A stretch of DNA of 64,000 nucleotides from Arsukibacterium sp. UBA5043 (GCA_002415085.1 DIBV01000011.1:62001-126000); one strand, 5' to 3'. Numbered from the stretch's first letter, positions 47,328 through 56,266 are shown. A program made the numbers and translations. Notes: generated by a model not told the origin, from the letters alone.

Positions 47328-48529
47328 GGCGTCTGCTAACTGCACTGGCAATGCTGTGGCTGGCCGGGTGTCAGCCGAATCCGGCTGTGCTCTCTGCCGC
47401 TGAACCGTCGACTGCCGCAGCCCCCGAAACACCGGCCAGGATCACCCCCGGCGCAGAGCAACTGGCAGCCTATCTGCCGTTGTTGCAGGGCAAAAGAGTG
47501 GGCCTGCTGGTAAATCAGACCTCACGTATCGGTAGCGAGCATCTGGTAGACGTGCTGCTGGCCAATAACGTGAACATAGTCAGCATTTTTGCGCCCGAGC
47601 ATGGCTTTCGGGGCGATCATGATGCCGGGGCAAAAGTCAGCTCTGGCATCGACAGCAAAACCGGTATTCCGCTGCTATCGCTGTATGGCGCCAGCAAGGC
47701 GCCGAGCGCAGCACAAATGCAGGCGCTGGATCTGGTTATTTTCGATATTCAGGATGTTGGTGTGCGTTATTACACTTATATCAGCTCAATGCATTACCTG
47801 ATGCAGGCCGCTGCTGAGCATAATGTCGCCATGCTGGTACTCGACCGCCCCAACCCGAATGGCCGCTATCTGGATGGCCCGGTGCTGGATTTAGCCTTTC
47901 AGTCTTTTGTTGGTATGCACCCGATACCGTTACTACACGGTATGACCGTTGGTGAGCTGGCAATGATGATTAAAGGCGAGCGCTGGATTAACCAGGCTGA
48001 ACAGCTGCAGCTGACCGTGATCCCGGTGGCGAATTATCAACGCGATATAGCCTACAGTCTGCCGGTACCGCCCAGCCCGAATTTGCCCAATGACCAGGCC
48101 ATTGCCCTGTATCCGTCACTTGGGTTTTTTGAAGCCACCCCGCTAAGTGTTGGTCGTGGCACCGCTATGCCGTTTCAGGTGCTGGGCTATGATAAGTTCA
48201 GCATCGGCGATTTCAGCTTTACCCCGGTAGCCACTCCTGGCGCGGCGATGAACCCGCCATTAAAAGACACACCCAGCCAAGGCCAGGACCTAAGCCAGGT
48301 GAATGCCGGCGGCTTGGATTTAAGTTATTTAATTACCTGGCACAACTTATTTGCGGCCAATAATGTGACATTTTTCAGCTCGCCCGGCTTTATGGATAAA
48401 CTGGCTGGCGGTGATTCCTTACGCCAGCAAATTGAGCAGGGGCTGACCGAGCAGCAAATCCGCGCCAGCTGGCAAAGCGCACTTCACGAGTTCGCGGCCA
48501 AACGCCAGCCTTATTTGCTCTACCCCTGA
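47324..48529 (+). CDS. namZ: NamZ-type exo-beta-N-acetylmuramidase (DUF1343), lipoprotein
   Basis: DUF1343 founding member NamZ (B. subtilis YbbC) removes MurNAc from the non-reducing ends of glycan chains. This 401-residue protein has a lipoprotein signal ending WLAGC (C16), so it should be membrane-anchored in the periplasm. Family motifs are VGLLVNQTSRIG, SIFAPEHGFRGDHDAG, PLLSLYGASKAPS, DIQDVGVRYYTYISSMHYLM, LDRPNPNG and LPNDQAIALYPSLGFFEATPLSVGRGTAMPFQVLG. It is coupled to murQ by an ATGA overlap and lies opposite the secreted NagZ gene. The MurNAc it frees is the expected substrate of the symporter and kinase. Confidence 0.9.
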   Translation: MRRLLTALAMLWLAGCQPNPAVLSAAEPSTAAAPETPARITPGAEQLAAYLPLLQGKRVGLLVNQTSRIGSEHLVDVLLANNVNIVSIFAPEHGFRGDHDAGAKVSSGIDSKTGIPLLSLYGASKAPSAAQMQALDLVIFDIQDVGVRYYTYISSMHYLMQAAAEHNVAMLVLDRPNPNGRYLDGPVLDLAFQSFVGMHPIPLLHGMTVGELAMMIKGERWINQAEQLQLTVIPVANYQRDIAYSLPVPPSPNLPNDQAIALYPSLGFFEATPLSVGRGTAMPFQVLGYDKFSIGDFSFTPVATPGAAMNPPLKDTPSQGQDLSQVNAGGLDLSYLITWHNLFAANNVTFFSSPGFMDKLAGGDSLRQQIEQGLTEQQIRASWQSALHEFAAKRQPYLLYP

Positions 48530-48558
48530 TAAACTGGCTGCGGCAGACTGAGCAGTCA

Positions 48559-49404
48559 CTACTCAGCGGCTGTCGGCACCCGGCTAAAACGGGCCAGCGG
48601 CGCCATTCTGGCCCGGTTCAGTCTCAGCTCATCAGCGGCAATGCTGATGTTATCTACCTTGCTTAATGCATCCAGTAGTTGCGGTTCAACGGTCTCTTCC
48701 AGACAGGCTTTGCGCGTTGTCGCCAGCGGCCCGAAACTCAGCTGACTGCCATGCAACTGATAGGGGCCGGTCAGGCTGTTGCAACCGGTATAGCCGGTTA
48801 CCCGGCCAGCCGGATCAAACTGTAAAAACACCTTGTTATCGGTATCTACCTGCTGTTGCTGCAGTTCAGTCAGTTGCCATTTGCCAGCAATAATTACGCT
48901 GTCAGCATCTGCCGGCGTAGTGTCATCCTGCTTATCCAGCCAGTACTGTGCCGCCAGCTCGCCTTCAATTTTTTGCCCCTGCGGGTCCAGCAGTAGTAGC
49001 CGGTTTTCACCGACCAGAAATTGCGTACCGGCGGCATCGTCCAGCGTGATCTGCCGGCCATCGCTGCTCCAGCTAAACTCGCCTTCTGTCTGCTCCGGCT
49101 CATCGGCCCGCTCCTGATAATACCGCGCCAACTGATAACGCTGATCGGCCTGCAGTTGCAACGTCAGTTTAATTCCTGGGCAATCGGCACAAGGGATCAC
49201 CCCCTGATAGCTACCAGGCCAGTCCAGCGCATTCTGACTGGTATCGGCCGGCGTTGGCGACTGTTGCCGGGCCGGCTCACTGGCCGGGCGGGTTGATTCT
49301 GGCTGGCAAGCGGTCAGCATAAACATGCCTGTCGCGGCACAAAACAGGTAAAACATATTTTTAAAATGGTATCTGCTGCCAGGCAGACTAACTGAGTAAC
49401 GCAT
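48559..49404 (-). CDS. NlpE-N / META double-domain lipoprotein
   Basis: An envelope lipoprotein with two small beta domains. I start at the ATG at 49404 (GGAG six bases upstream), ten codons inside the longest frame, giving 281 residues. A signal ends MLTAC. Residues about 70-165 are NlpE-N-like (WPGSYQGVIPCADCPGIKLTLQL) with the CxxC motif found in copper/surface-sensing NlpE. Residues about 170-275 are a META/HslJ domain (IAGKWQLTEL, VTGYTGCNSLTGPYQL, FGPLATTRKAC). The function is probably envelope stress or metal related and is unproven. It is convergent with namZ. Confidence 0.82.
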   Translation of the reverse strand: MRYSVSLPGSRYHFKNMFYLFCAATGMFMLTACQPESTRPASEPARQQSPTPADTSQNALDWPGSYQGVIPCADCPGIKLTLQLQADQRYQLARYYQERADEPEQTEGEFSWSSDGRQITLDDAAGTQFLVGENRLLLLDPQGQKIEGELAAQYWLDKQDDTTPADADSVIIAGKWQLTELQQQQVDTDNKVFLQFDPAGRVTGYTGCNSLTGPYQLHGSQLSFGPLATTRKACLEETVEPQLLDALSKVDNISIAADELRLNRARMAPLARFSRVPTAAE

Positions 49405-49583
49405 AACAAGCTCCGTGTCGAAAAATAGTAGCAATAGATAGTAGTATCGGAAAGCGACGGTATCGCGGCCATTTTCGCGCCGCCAACTTTACCCAGCCTG
49501 AACTTAAAACAGACATCCGGCCCGGATGAACTACACTGAAAGCCGGCCTGTATAAAAACCGGTATGCATAAAAAGGAGTGAAG

Positions 49584-50138
49584 ATGAGTATAAATGTGTT
49601 AGCCATTTGCGGCAGCCTGCGGGCGAAATCAACTAACCGGGGGCTGGTGCGCTACGCGATGGCTAACTGCCCGGACGGCATGAAAATCCACCTGGCCGAT
49701 TTAATGGAGGTGCCATTTTATAATGCTGACCTTGGTGCAAAACCGCCGGCAGTGCAAACCCTGCAGCAGCAAATGGCAGAGGCTGATGCCTTATTACTGG
49801 CCTGCCCCGAATACAACTATTCGCTGGCACCGGCACTGAAAAATGCGCTGGACTGGGCCTCACGCGAGCCTGACAATCATTTATTAAGCGGCAAACCGGT
49901 CGCCATTATGGGTTCAGCCGCCGGTATGGGCTCCAGCCGCGCTCAGTATCACTTACGTCAGGTCTGTGTTTATCTGAACCTGCACCCGCTGAATCAACCC
50001 GAGGTATTTGCCAATGCCTTCAGCGGCGCCTTTGATACCGACGGCGATTTAATTGACGAGAAAATTCAGGGCAATGTCCGCAAATTGCTGGCCGCGCTAC
50101 TGGCCTGGCAGCAGCGTTTAAATGGTCAGAAAAGCTGA
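49584..50138 (+). CDS. NADPH-dependent FMN reductase / NAD(P)H quinone reductase (flavodoxin-like)
   Basis: A 184-residue cytosolic flavoprotein of the ChrR/YieF-like FMN-reductase family. The FMN phosphate loop CGSLRAKSTNRGLVRYA, PEYNYSLAPALKNALDWAS and the glycine-rich IMGSAAGMGSSRAQYHLRQ motifs are all present. AAGGAG lies at 49573-49578, giving proper spacing to the ATG at 49584 rather than to the GTG two codons earlier. It likely makes two-electron reductions of quinones or other electrophiles. There is no evident link to the cell-wall genes. Confidence 0.9.
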   Translation: MSINVLAICGSLRAKSTNRGLVRYAMANCPDGMKIHLADLMEVPFYNADLGAKPPAVQTLQQQMAEADALLLACPEYNYSLAPALKNALDWASREPDNHLLSGKPVAIMGSAAGMGSSRAQYHLRQVCVYLNLHPLNQPEVFANAFSGAFDTDGDLIDEKIQGNVRKLLAALLAWQQRLNGQKS

Positions 50139-50181
50139 ACCAGCAATGCTGAACCAGAAAAACTTAAACAGTCGTGCAGAT

Positions 50182-51609
50182 TTAATTGCCGCCAAACGGA
50201 TCGATCAGGCTGCCATCCGCCAGCCTGATCAGCCGGCCATTAATCACCGCAAGCTGCACCTTGTTATCTTTACTGAGTAAAAAGGTCGTGCTGGCATGCC
50301 GCTGCGGCCATGGTCCGTTTACACCGCGCGGATTTATTGCCACCGGCAGGCCGGAGTTATTGCTGAGCAGGCCTGCATCGCCGCTGAAATGGCTGTAGCC
50401 GTCAGCCAGCAGCTTAAGGTAATTATCGGTAGTTAACTGTAGCGGTTTAACCAGCGGATACGCCTTACCGGCTTGGTACGCCATACCACTGGCATCCAGG
50501 CTGTGATATGCGCCATAAATACGGGCGTCACCTATTTCATCCAGGCCCGCACTACCGCGGCCATTGCCACCGGCAGTAAAGGCTAAATCGACCCGCGCCA
50601 GCACACCTTTGCCATCAACCTTGGGCAAATTGATATTGCTGATAATTAAATCTTTCATACCGCCACTGTTGTTCATCGGTATGCTGTTATAACCGCTTAA
50701 ATCGTAATCACGGTAGCTGCCACTGCTAATCAATTCCAGCCAGCGTAAATACAACTGCACATTTAGCTGACGGGCCAGCTGGCGAAACGGATCATTGTAA
50801 TTACCCCCTGCTTCCACCAGCACGGTACTGATCCCCATGCCGGAAAACGTATCACCGAACGAGCGCATTGAATACTCATCATCATAGCGGCCCAGCTGCT
50901 CAGGTATCGCCTTATCCAGCAGTGGCTTTACCGCGCTTATCAGCTGCATTGCCGCATGGCGGCTGGGGTTAATCTGCCGGGCCTCGTTATAAGCCGGTGC
51001 CAGTAAAGAGATGGTGGCGGGCTTTTTATTATCCCCGGCGCCGTGGTAGCGATTCTGATCATGCAGGTTAAAGCCATAATGTGGTTTGATTTTTTTGGCT
51101 GCCTGCATCAGTAACTGGCCTTCCGGGGTCTGCAGCGCCAGCGCATCACGGTTAACGTCAATGCCCAGCGCGTTATAGCGGCTGTTGCGCTCAGCGCCAT
51201 CCGGGTTAAGCATCGGGATCAGATACAAACTAATCTCATCCAGCCAGGCCGGGCCGCCTTTACCGGTTGCCGCATGTTGTTGCTGCTGGGCATCAATAAT
51301 GGCCAGCAAATCAAAAATGGCGGCTGTGGCGGTTGGCTCATCACCATGCATTTGTGACCAGGCCAATACTTTGCGCTCACCGTGGCCAATTTTCAGCAGA
51401 TAAACCGGCCGCTGCTCCACCGAGCGGCCAAGCTCGGTCACCTCCAGCCAGTTTTGTTGCTGATAATAACTAATTAGCGGCGCGATATCGCTATGAGTTA
51501 TCTGTGCTTTGGCCAGGCCCGGCGTGGTAAATTTGCTGTAATCCGCTGCGCTGGCCAGGCCTGATAACACAGCAGTTAATGCTAACCATAATGATACGTG
51601 CTTTAACAT
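50182..51609 (-). CDS. Secreted M14-family zinc carboxypeptidase
   Basis: An exported metallocarboxypeptidase. The start at 51609 is chosen for the ribosome-binding site GAGGA and a clean signal peptide ending GLASA, giving 475 residues. Zinc ligands are HGDE in SQMHGDEPTATA and the histidine of GFNLHDQNRY. The substrate-binding stretch is IPMLNPDGAERNSRYNALGIDVNRDA and the catalytic glutamate lies in STVLVEAGG. A C-terminal beta-rich region follows (about 330-475). M14 members include murein tripeptide and gamma-D-Glu-mDAP peptidases, so a role in stem-peptide breakdown would fit the neighbourhood, but general peptide digestion is equally possible. Confidence 0.88.
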   Translation of the reverse strand: MLKHVSLWLALTAVLSGLASAADYSKFTTPGLAKAQITHSDIAPLISYYQQQNWLEVTELGRSVEQRPVYLLKIGHGERKVLAWSQMHGDEPTATAAIFDLLAIIDAQQQQHAATGKGGPAWLDEISLYLIPMLNPDGAERNSRYNALGIDVNRDALALQTPEGQLLMQAAKKIKPHYGFNLHDQNRYHGAGDNKKPATISLLAPAYNEARQINPSRHAAMQLISAVKPLLDKAIPEQLGRYDDEYSMRSFGDTFSGMGISTVLVEAGGNYNDPFRQLARQLNVQLYLRWLELISSGSYRDYDLSGYNSIPMNNSGGMKDLIISNINLPKVDGKGVLARVDLAFTAGGNGRGSAGLDEIGDARIYGAYHSLDASGMAYQAGKAYPLVKPLQLTTDNYLKLLADGYSHFSGDAGLLSNNSGLPVAINPRGVNGPWPQRHASTTFLLSKDNKVQLAVINGRLIRLADGSLIDPFGGN

Positions 51610-51694
51610 GGCATCCTCTTTTTTCACAAAGTGACTGGGGCCAAATGTTAACCATAACATAGCCGGCCGTACAGGGCATATTTAGCGACAGTAA

Positions 51695-51706
51695 GCTAAG
51701 CTTAGC
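51695..51706. promoter_or_regulatory. 12-bp perfect palindrome in a divergent promoter gap
   Basis: GCTAAGCTTAGC is a perfect inverted repeat in the 125-bp gap between the divergent M14 peptidase and TPR genes. It might be an operator; I recognise no cognate regulator for it. Confidence 0.25.
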
Positions 51707-51734
51707 CAATGCTAAATTAACCCGGATAATATCA

Positions 51735-53918
51735 GTGTTCAGTCCCCGCCAGTGTTATCAGCAATTGCGCCAGCGTAAGGTGTTAACCACCGTACTGGCG
51801 TACCTGATTATTGTCTGGCTGGCGCTGCAGGTGGTGGCAGTGGTTTCTCAGCTGCTGCAGCTGCCGCCGCTGCCCGGTCGTATTATCGCCATTAGTCTGG
51901 TCGTGGCAGTGCCGTTAGTGTGCTATCTGGCCTGGTTTTATCAGGTTCAGCACGGCCGGCTGCAGTTAATTGCCGCTACTGATGGCCCGCCGCCGGCTTT
52001 TGGCGCTAAGCAGCTTAGCAGCCTTCTGCTAATTGCTCTTTGCAGCGCCCTGCTCGGGTATCAGTATTATTTACTTAGCCGGCCGGCAGCGATACCCGAG
52101 CCACTGAGCCTGATGACCAACTCGATTGCCGTGCTGCCTTTTACCGCTATAAATCCAACTGAAAACAGCCCTGAACTGGCGCCGTTGGTAAAGAGCCCTG
52201 AGCTGGCATTATTGGCTAACAGCCTGGCCGAAGAAATCAGCAGCCAGCTTGCCCGCAGCCCCGGTTTAACGGTAGCCGCAGCCAGCTCCGGCCAGGTACT
52301 CAGCCGCCAGCAATTAAGCCCAACCGACATTGCCAGCCGACTGCAGGTCGCTGCATTGCTGACCGGCACTATCAGTACTACCGGCCAGCAACTGCACATT
52401 CGCTTGCAGCTGCTCGATGGCCAAAACGGCCAGACTTTATGGACCCAGCAGCTTAGCCGCGAGCTGAAAAATATATTTTCGCTGGAAACTGAAGTCGCCC
52501 GCACCGTCGCTAATGCGCTGCAGGCAAGCTTAACTGACGCCTCATCGCTAAAAGATTTATCGGCCAATGCCAGCACCCAGAGTGCCGATGCCTATATCAG
52601 CTATTTAAAAGCCCGCGAGCAATACCGGCTGCAAACCAGTGAAGCGATGCAACAGGCCCGCCAGTTATTTGAGCAAGCCATCGGCCAGGATCCGGAATAC
52701 GCGCTGGCCTATGTCGGCCTGGCTGATACCTTGTTGCTGCTAAGCGATGGTAAAAAGGAATTTGGTATTTTAAAAGTGGATATTGCCACAGAATTGGCTG
52801 CTGAGTATCTCGATAAAGCACTTACCCGCGCGCCGCAGCTGGCCGAAGCCTTTACGATTAAAGGCAAAATGCTGGAGTTACAGCAACAATTGGAGCCAGC
52901 GCTGGCCGCTTATCAGCAGGCCATAGCGCTTAACCCTAACCTGGCAATAGCGCATATGTGGCAGTATCTATTGTTAAAACAGCAGGGCCGTTATGCCGAA
53001 TCGTTGCATGCGCTGCAGCGGGCTTATGAATTAGATCCTGTATCGGTGGCGGTGCTGTATAACCGCGGCTATGAACAGGCAATCCGCGGCCAGTTTGCTA
53101 AGGCTGGTGGAACCTTTAATCAGTTATTACAGGACTTCCCTGAATCACCATTGGGCCATGCTGGTCTCGCACTCACAGCCTTTCATCAGGGGCATTTGGC
53201 TGACAGTCTGCACCATTGGCAGCAGGCCTGGCAGTTATCTTCAGATAACCTTTTTTATAAGCAAAATTATCAATCTTTATTGCTAACTCTCAATTTGGCA
53301 GCTGGCCACCCCGAGCTGAAGAATGATCCCAATAACATGCTCCGTCAGGGAAATTATCAAGCTTTATTCAGCGAAATGGAGTTTCGTATGGCTGCCCAAC
53401 CAAATGACTACTGGCTAACTTTTTCGGCCGCCTGGTACCAAATGTTAGTTGGCGAGCAGCATATTGCCATTGATCTACTGATTCAAATTAACACAATGTT
53501 TAGCGATGAAGAGCTTTACAGTATGCCAATGTGCAGCCCGGCGATTGAGATAGCCTGGGCCTTGCAGCAACAACATGAACAGCAGCTGACCGAGTTATTG
53601 CTTGCCCGCTGCCAGCTACTACTGCGTAAAGCCATGCAGAACGACTTAAGGGAAAGTGAACTAAATCATCTAGCAGCGCGACTAGCGGCGTTGCAGGGCA
53701 ATAATGAACTGGCAGTGGAACAACTGCAGCAAGCCATGGCCTATGGCTGGCGTGAATGGTGGACTTTTGATGACCCTATTTTTAACACAATCTCAGAAAA
53801 ACTGCTGGCGCCACTGCGCCAGCGACTGGAAGCGGAACTGGCTGAACAGCGCCAGTTAGCGCTCGCGCAAGCCGAAAAGGATCTGGCGGCGGCAAAACCA
53901 CAGCAGACCGGCAAATAA
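51735..53918 (+). CDS. Membrane TPR protein with TolB/FlgO-like N-domain
   Basis: The 727-residue protein begins with a likely GTG. Three hydrophobic segments (about 18-38, 51-69 and 94-112) are followed by a domain starting NSIAVLPFTAINPTEN ... LANSLAEEISSQLARSPGLTVAAASS. This is the pattern seen in FlgO/TolB-like or CadC-type proteins that combine it with tetratricopeptide repeats. At least four TPR units are visible from about 310 to 520 (such as EYALAYVGLADTLLLL, AEAFTIKGKMLELQQQLEPALAAYQQAIALNPNLAIAH). There is no DNA-binding domain. A 27-bp tandem duplication lies within it (52167-52220). Its 3' end overlaps the next convergent gene by 63 bp. The role is unknown. Confidence 0.8.
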   Translation: MFSPRQCYQQLRQRKVLTTVLAYLIIVWLALQVVAVVSQLLQLPPLPGRIIAISLVVAVPLVCYLAWFYQVQHGRLQLIAATDGPPPAFGAKQLSSLLLIALCSALLGYQYYLLSRPAAIPEPLSLMTNSIAVLPFTAINPTENSPELAPLVKSPELALLANSLAEEISSQLARSPGLTVAAASSGQVLSRQQLSPTDIASRLQVAALLTGTISTTGQQLHIRLQLLDGQNGQTLWTQQLSRELKNIFSLETEVARTVANALQASLTDASSLKDLSANASTQSADAYISYLKAREQYRLQTSEAMQQARQLFEQAIGQDPEYALAYVGLADTLLLLSDGKKEFGILKVDIATELAAEYLDKALTRAPQLAEAFTIKGKMLELQQQLEPALAAYQQAIALNPNLAIAHMWQYLLLKQQGRYAESLHALQRAYELDPVSVAVLYNRGYEQAIRGQFAKAGGTFNQLLQDFPESPLGHAGLALTAFHQGHLADSLHHWQQAWQLSSDNLFYKQNYQSLLLTLNLAAGHPELKNDPNNMLRQGNYQALFSEMEFRMAAQPNDYWLTFSAAWYQMLVGEQHIAIDLLIQINTMFSDEELYSMPMCSPAIEIAWALQQQHEQQLTELLLARCQLLLRKAMQNDLRESELNHLAARLAALQGNNELAVEQLQQAMAYGWREWWTFDDPIFNTISEKLLAPLRQRLEAELAEQRQLALAQAEKDLAAAKPQQTGK

Positions 53919-54620
53919 GCTAAGCGTTGCCGGCACGGGAACTTGCACAGCTGTGGGCTCAAGAATAAATACCCACTCTTCCGGCGAACTAAAGCTCAGA
54001 ACATCTGCCTTGCGACCAAGATAGTAGTAACAGTTGTCATCACCATCATCGATAAAAACCGGATAACATTCATCACGTGCCTGACGGTAATAAAAGTCCT
54101 GATCAGCTCCTGAGTAAAAGGTACTGGTAAAGGTCAGCCAGTATTGACCAGGCATTAGCTCAGCTGGCATCAGCGCAGCCGGGCTAAAGCTATCGCTGCG
54201 ATCGCTAATAAAATCCCAGCTTTGTTCGCCCTGGCGTAAAGTCCAGCGAAATTCAGCGGCATAAGCCGCCGGAAAATCCCACAGCAACGCACCTTCAAAA
54301 TCCAGCTGCTCGCCAAGTTCAAACTCATAGTAACAAGGGTCTTCCTGCCAGAACTCAGGTGGTGGCAATAAGTCGGTAATCAGCCAGCAATCCCGCGGCA
54401 CCGCTAATAACTCTAAATCCCCGATGGTAAAGTTAACAGTGTTTATAGCAGGTGCACCTTGCACTAAATAACCGGTACTGAGGTAACTGTTATCGTACAA
54501 ACCATAACTCTGCGGGTTGGTCGAGGTTTCAGCTCCCCGACCACCACGGCGAACTAAGGTAGCCTCAGCCACAAAACTGCAAAATAGCAACAGCACCACC
54601 GCATATTTAACAAAACGCAT
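53856..54620 (-). CDS. Secreted protein with PEP-CTERM-like sorting tail, unknown function
   Basis: A 254-residue exported protein. The start at 54620 fits GGGAG eight bases upstream, and a signal peptide follows (MRFVKYAVVLLLFCSFVAEA). The body is acidic and aromatic with no domain I recognise, and it contains several cysteines. The C-terminus is a PEP-CTERM-like module: VPVPATLSLFAGLLWFCRR, that is, a VPxP motif, a hydrophobic helix and a basic end. Such tails are processed by exosortase; none is encoded in this window. The last 63 bp overlap, tail to tail, the coding end of the TPR gene. Confidence 0.72.
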   Translation of the reverse strand: MRFVKYAVVLLLFCSFVAEATLVRRGGRGAETSTNPQSYGLYDNSYLSTGYLVQGAPAINTVNFTIGDLELLAVPRDCWLITDLLPPPEFWQEDPCYYEFELGEQLDFEGALLWDFPAAYAAEFRWTLRQGEQSWDFISDRSDSFSPAALMPAELMPGQYWLTFTSTFYSGADQDFYYRQARDECYPVFIDDGDDNCYYYLGRKADVLSFSSPEEWVFILEPTAVQVPVPATLSLFAGLLWFCRRQILFGLRER

Positions 54621-54863
54621 AACCGACACTCCCTGTTATTGATGCTGCTATTCACCGGCTTACTGCTTACCGAACCACGAAGGCAAACTTCAGGTTAATA
54701 AAAATTGATAATCAGATAATTTAGATTCGACTTATTTTAAAGTTAGCTAAGTAAAGCAGAAAACGGCCAAAACGCCAGTAGCCGGCTTGCCCGCTGGCAT
54801 GCTTATCTGTATAAAAGTAACTGTATAAATTAGTTGTATAAAAATAATAAAAAGGAGCCTAAG

Positions 54864-56255
54864 GTGGCTGACTGGTTAACCCTGCTTCCGGCGCTTGTCG
54901 CCATTGCCGTGGTACTGTGGCGCAAAGAAGTGATTCTGGCCTTGATGTTATCACTATGTACCTCAGAGCTGCTGATTTTTCTGCAAAATGGCCAGAGCTT
55001 TGGCGCTGGTTTACTGCTGGATGGCAGTATTCAGACTCTGGAGCGGATTATTGCCGTTACCGGCGATAGTGACAACGCCCGCATTTTAATGTTTTCGCTC
55101 TTAGTTGGCGGCTTACTGGCCTATATGCGCTACTCTGGCGGGGTGTCGGCCACGGTGGCGATGCTGGTTAATAAAGGTATTGCCCGCAATGGCCGCCAGG
55201 CCGGCTTACTGACTTTTTTCATCAGTAGTGTCACCTTTATTGAATCGAATTTAAGCTCGCTGACTGCCGGTATTAGCTCGCGTGGCCTGTTTGATAAATT
55301 TAAAATGAGCCGGGCCCGGCTGGCCTATATTATCGACAGCACCAGTGCGCCGATTTGCATTATTATTTTACTCAATGGCTGGGGCGCTTATATTCTGGGG
55401 CTGCTTAGCACCTATGATTTACCAGAGAGCCCGGTGGCTATTTTAATTGGCACTATCCCGCTTAATTTCTATGCCCTGATCACCTTAGTGGTAGTGCTGT
55501 ACACCATTATCAGTGGCAAGGTATACGGGCCGATGCGTACCTCAGAGCAGCAGCTGCATACCTTATCGCACCACAGCGAAATTGAGACTGCACCCAGCCA
55601 TCCATCTTATATGTTAGTGCCACTGGTAACCCTGGTCGGTGCCATGCTGGGCTTTATGCTGTTAACCGGCAATGGCCAGCTGGTGCAGGGCTCAGGTTCT
55701 AAGTCGGTGTTATATGCCACCGCACTGGCCTGCGTGGTGGTGTATGCCATGATGCTGCTAAGCCGCCGTTTTAAACATCAGCAACTGGTGGATATCGGCT
55801 TTAAGGGCATTAGTGAACTCCTGCCGCTGGTAACCATCGTGTTGTTATCGTTGTCGCTCGGGTCCAGCTTAAAACTGCTGGGCACCGGTACCTTTATTGC
55901 CAGCATAGTTGATCAGAACCTGCCGCAGGTGCTTATTCCGGCGCTGCTGTTTTTAGCCGGTGCATTAATCTCCTTTACCACCGGTACCAGCTGGGGCACC
56001 TTTGCCATTCTTATTCCGATTGGTATGCCAATGGTCAGCCTGCTCGGCCTACCGCCACAACTTATTCTGGCGGCGATATTAAGCGGTGGGGTGTTTGGCG
56101 ATCACTGCTCGCCTATTTCCGACAGCACCGCAGTAAGCTCGGTTGCTGCTGGCTGTGATTTACTGGAACATGTGAAAACCCAGCTGCCCTATGCGCTGGT
56201 GTGTGGTGCTATCGCCTTACTCAGCTTTTTGGTTGCCGGTGTACTAATGATCTAA
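54864..56255 (+). CDS. NhaC-family Na+/H+ antiporter-like transporter
   Basis: A polytopic inner-membrane transporter of the NhaC/ArsB-like ion transporter group. I start at the GTG at 54864 because AAGGAG lies just before it, giving 463 residues and about eleven hydrophobic segments. Family motifs are FFISSVTFIESNLSSLTAGISSRGLFDKFKMSRARLAYIIDSTSAPIC, SFTTGTSWGTFAILIPIGMPM and GGVFGDHCSPISDSTAVSSVAAGCDLLEHVKTQLPYAL. Members can exchange Na+ for H+ or organic anions and amino acids. It is 11 bp upstream of a D-Ala-D-Ala dipeptidase gene, so uptake or efflux of a dipeptide product such as D-alanine is conceivable. Confidence 0.87.
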   Translation: MADWLTLLPALVAIAVVLWRKEVILALMLSLCTSELLIFLQNGQSFGAGLLLDGSIQTLERIIAVTGDSDNARILMFSLLVGGLLAYMRYSGGVSATVAMLVNKGIARNGRQAGLLTFFISSVTFIESNLSSLTAGISSRGLFDKFKMSRARLAYIIDSTSAPICIIILLNGWGAYILGLLSTYDLPESPVAILIGTIPLNFYALITLVVVLYTIISGKVYGPMRTSEQQLHTLSHHSEIETAPSHPSYMLVPLVTLVGAMLGFMLLTGNGQLVQGSGSKSVLYATALACVVVYAMMLLSRRFKHQQLVDIGFKGISELLPLVTIVLLSLSLGSSLKLLGTGTFIASIVDQNLPQVLIPALLFLAGALISFTTGTSWGTFAILIPIGMPMVSLLGLPPQLILAAILSGGVFGDHCSPISDSTAVSSVAAGCDLLEHVKTQLPYALVCGAIALLSFLVAGVLMI

Positions 56256-56266
56256 CGAGGATAACG

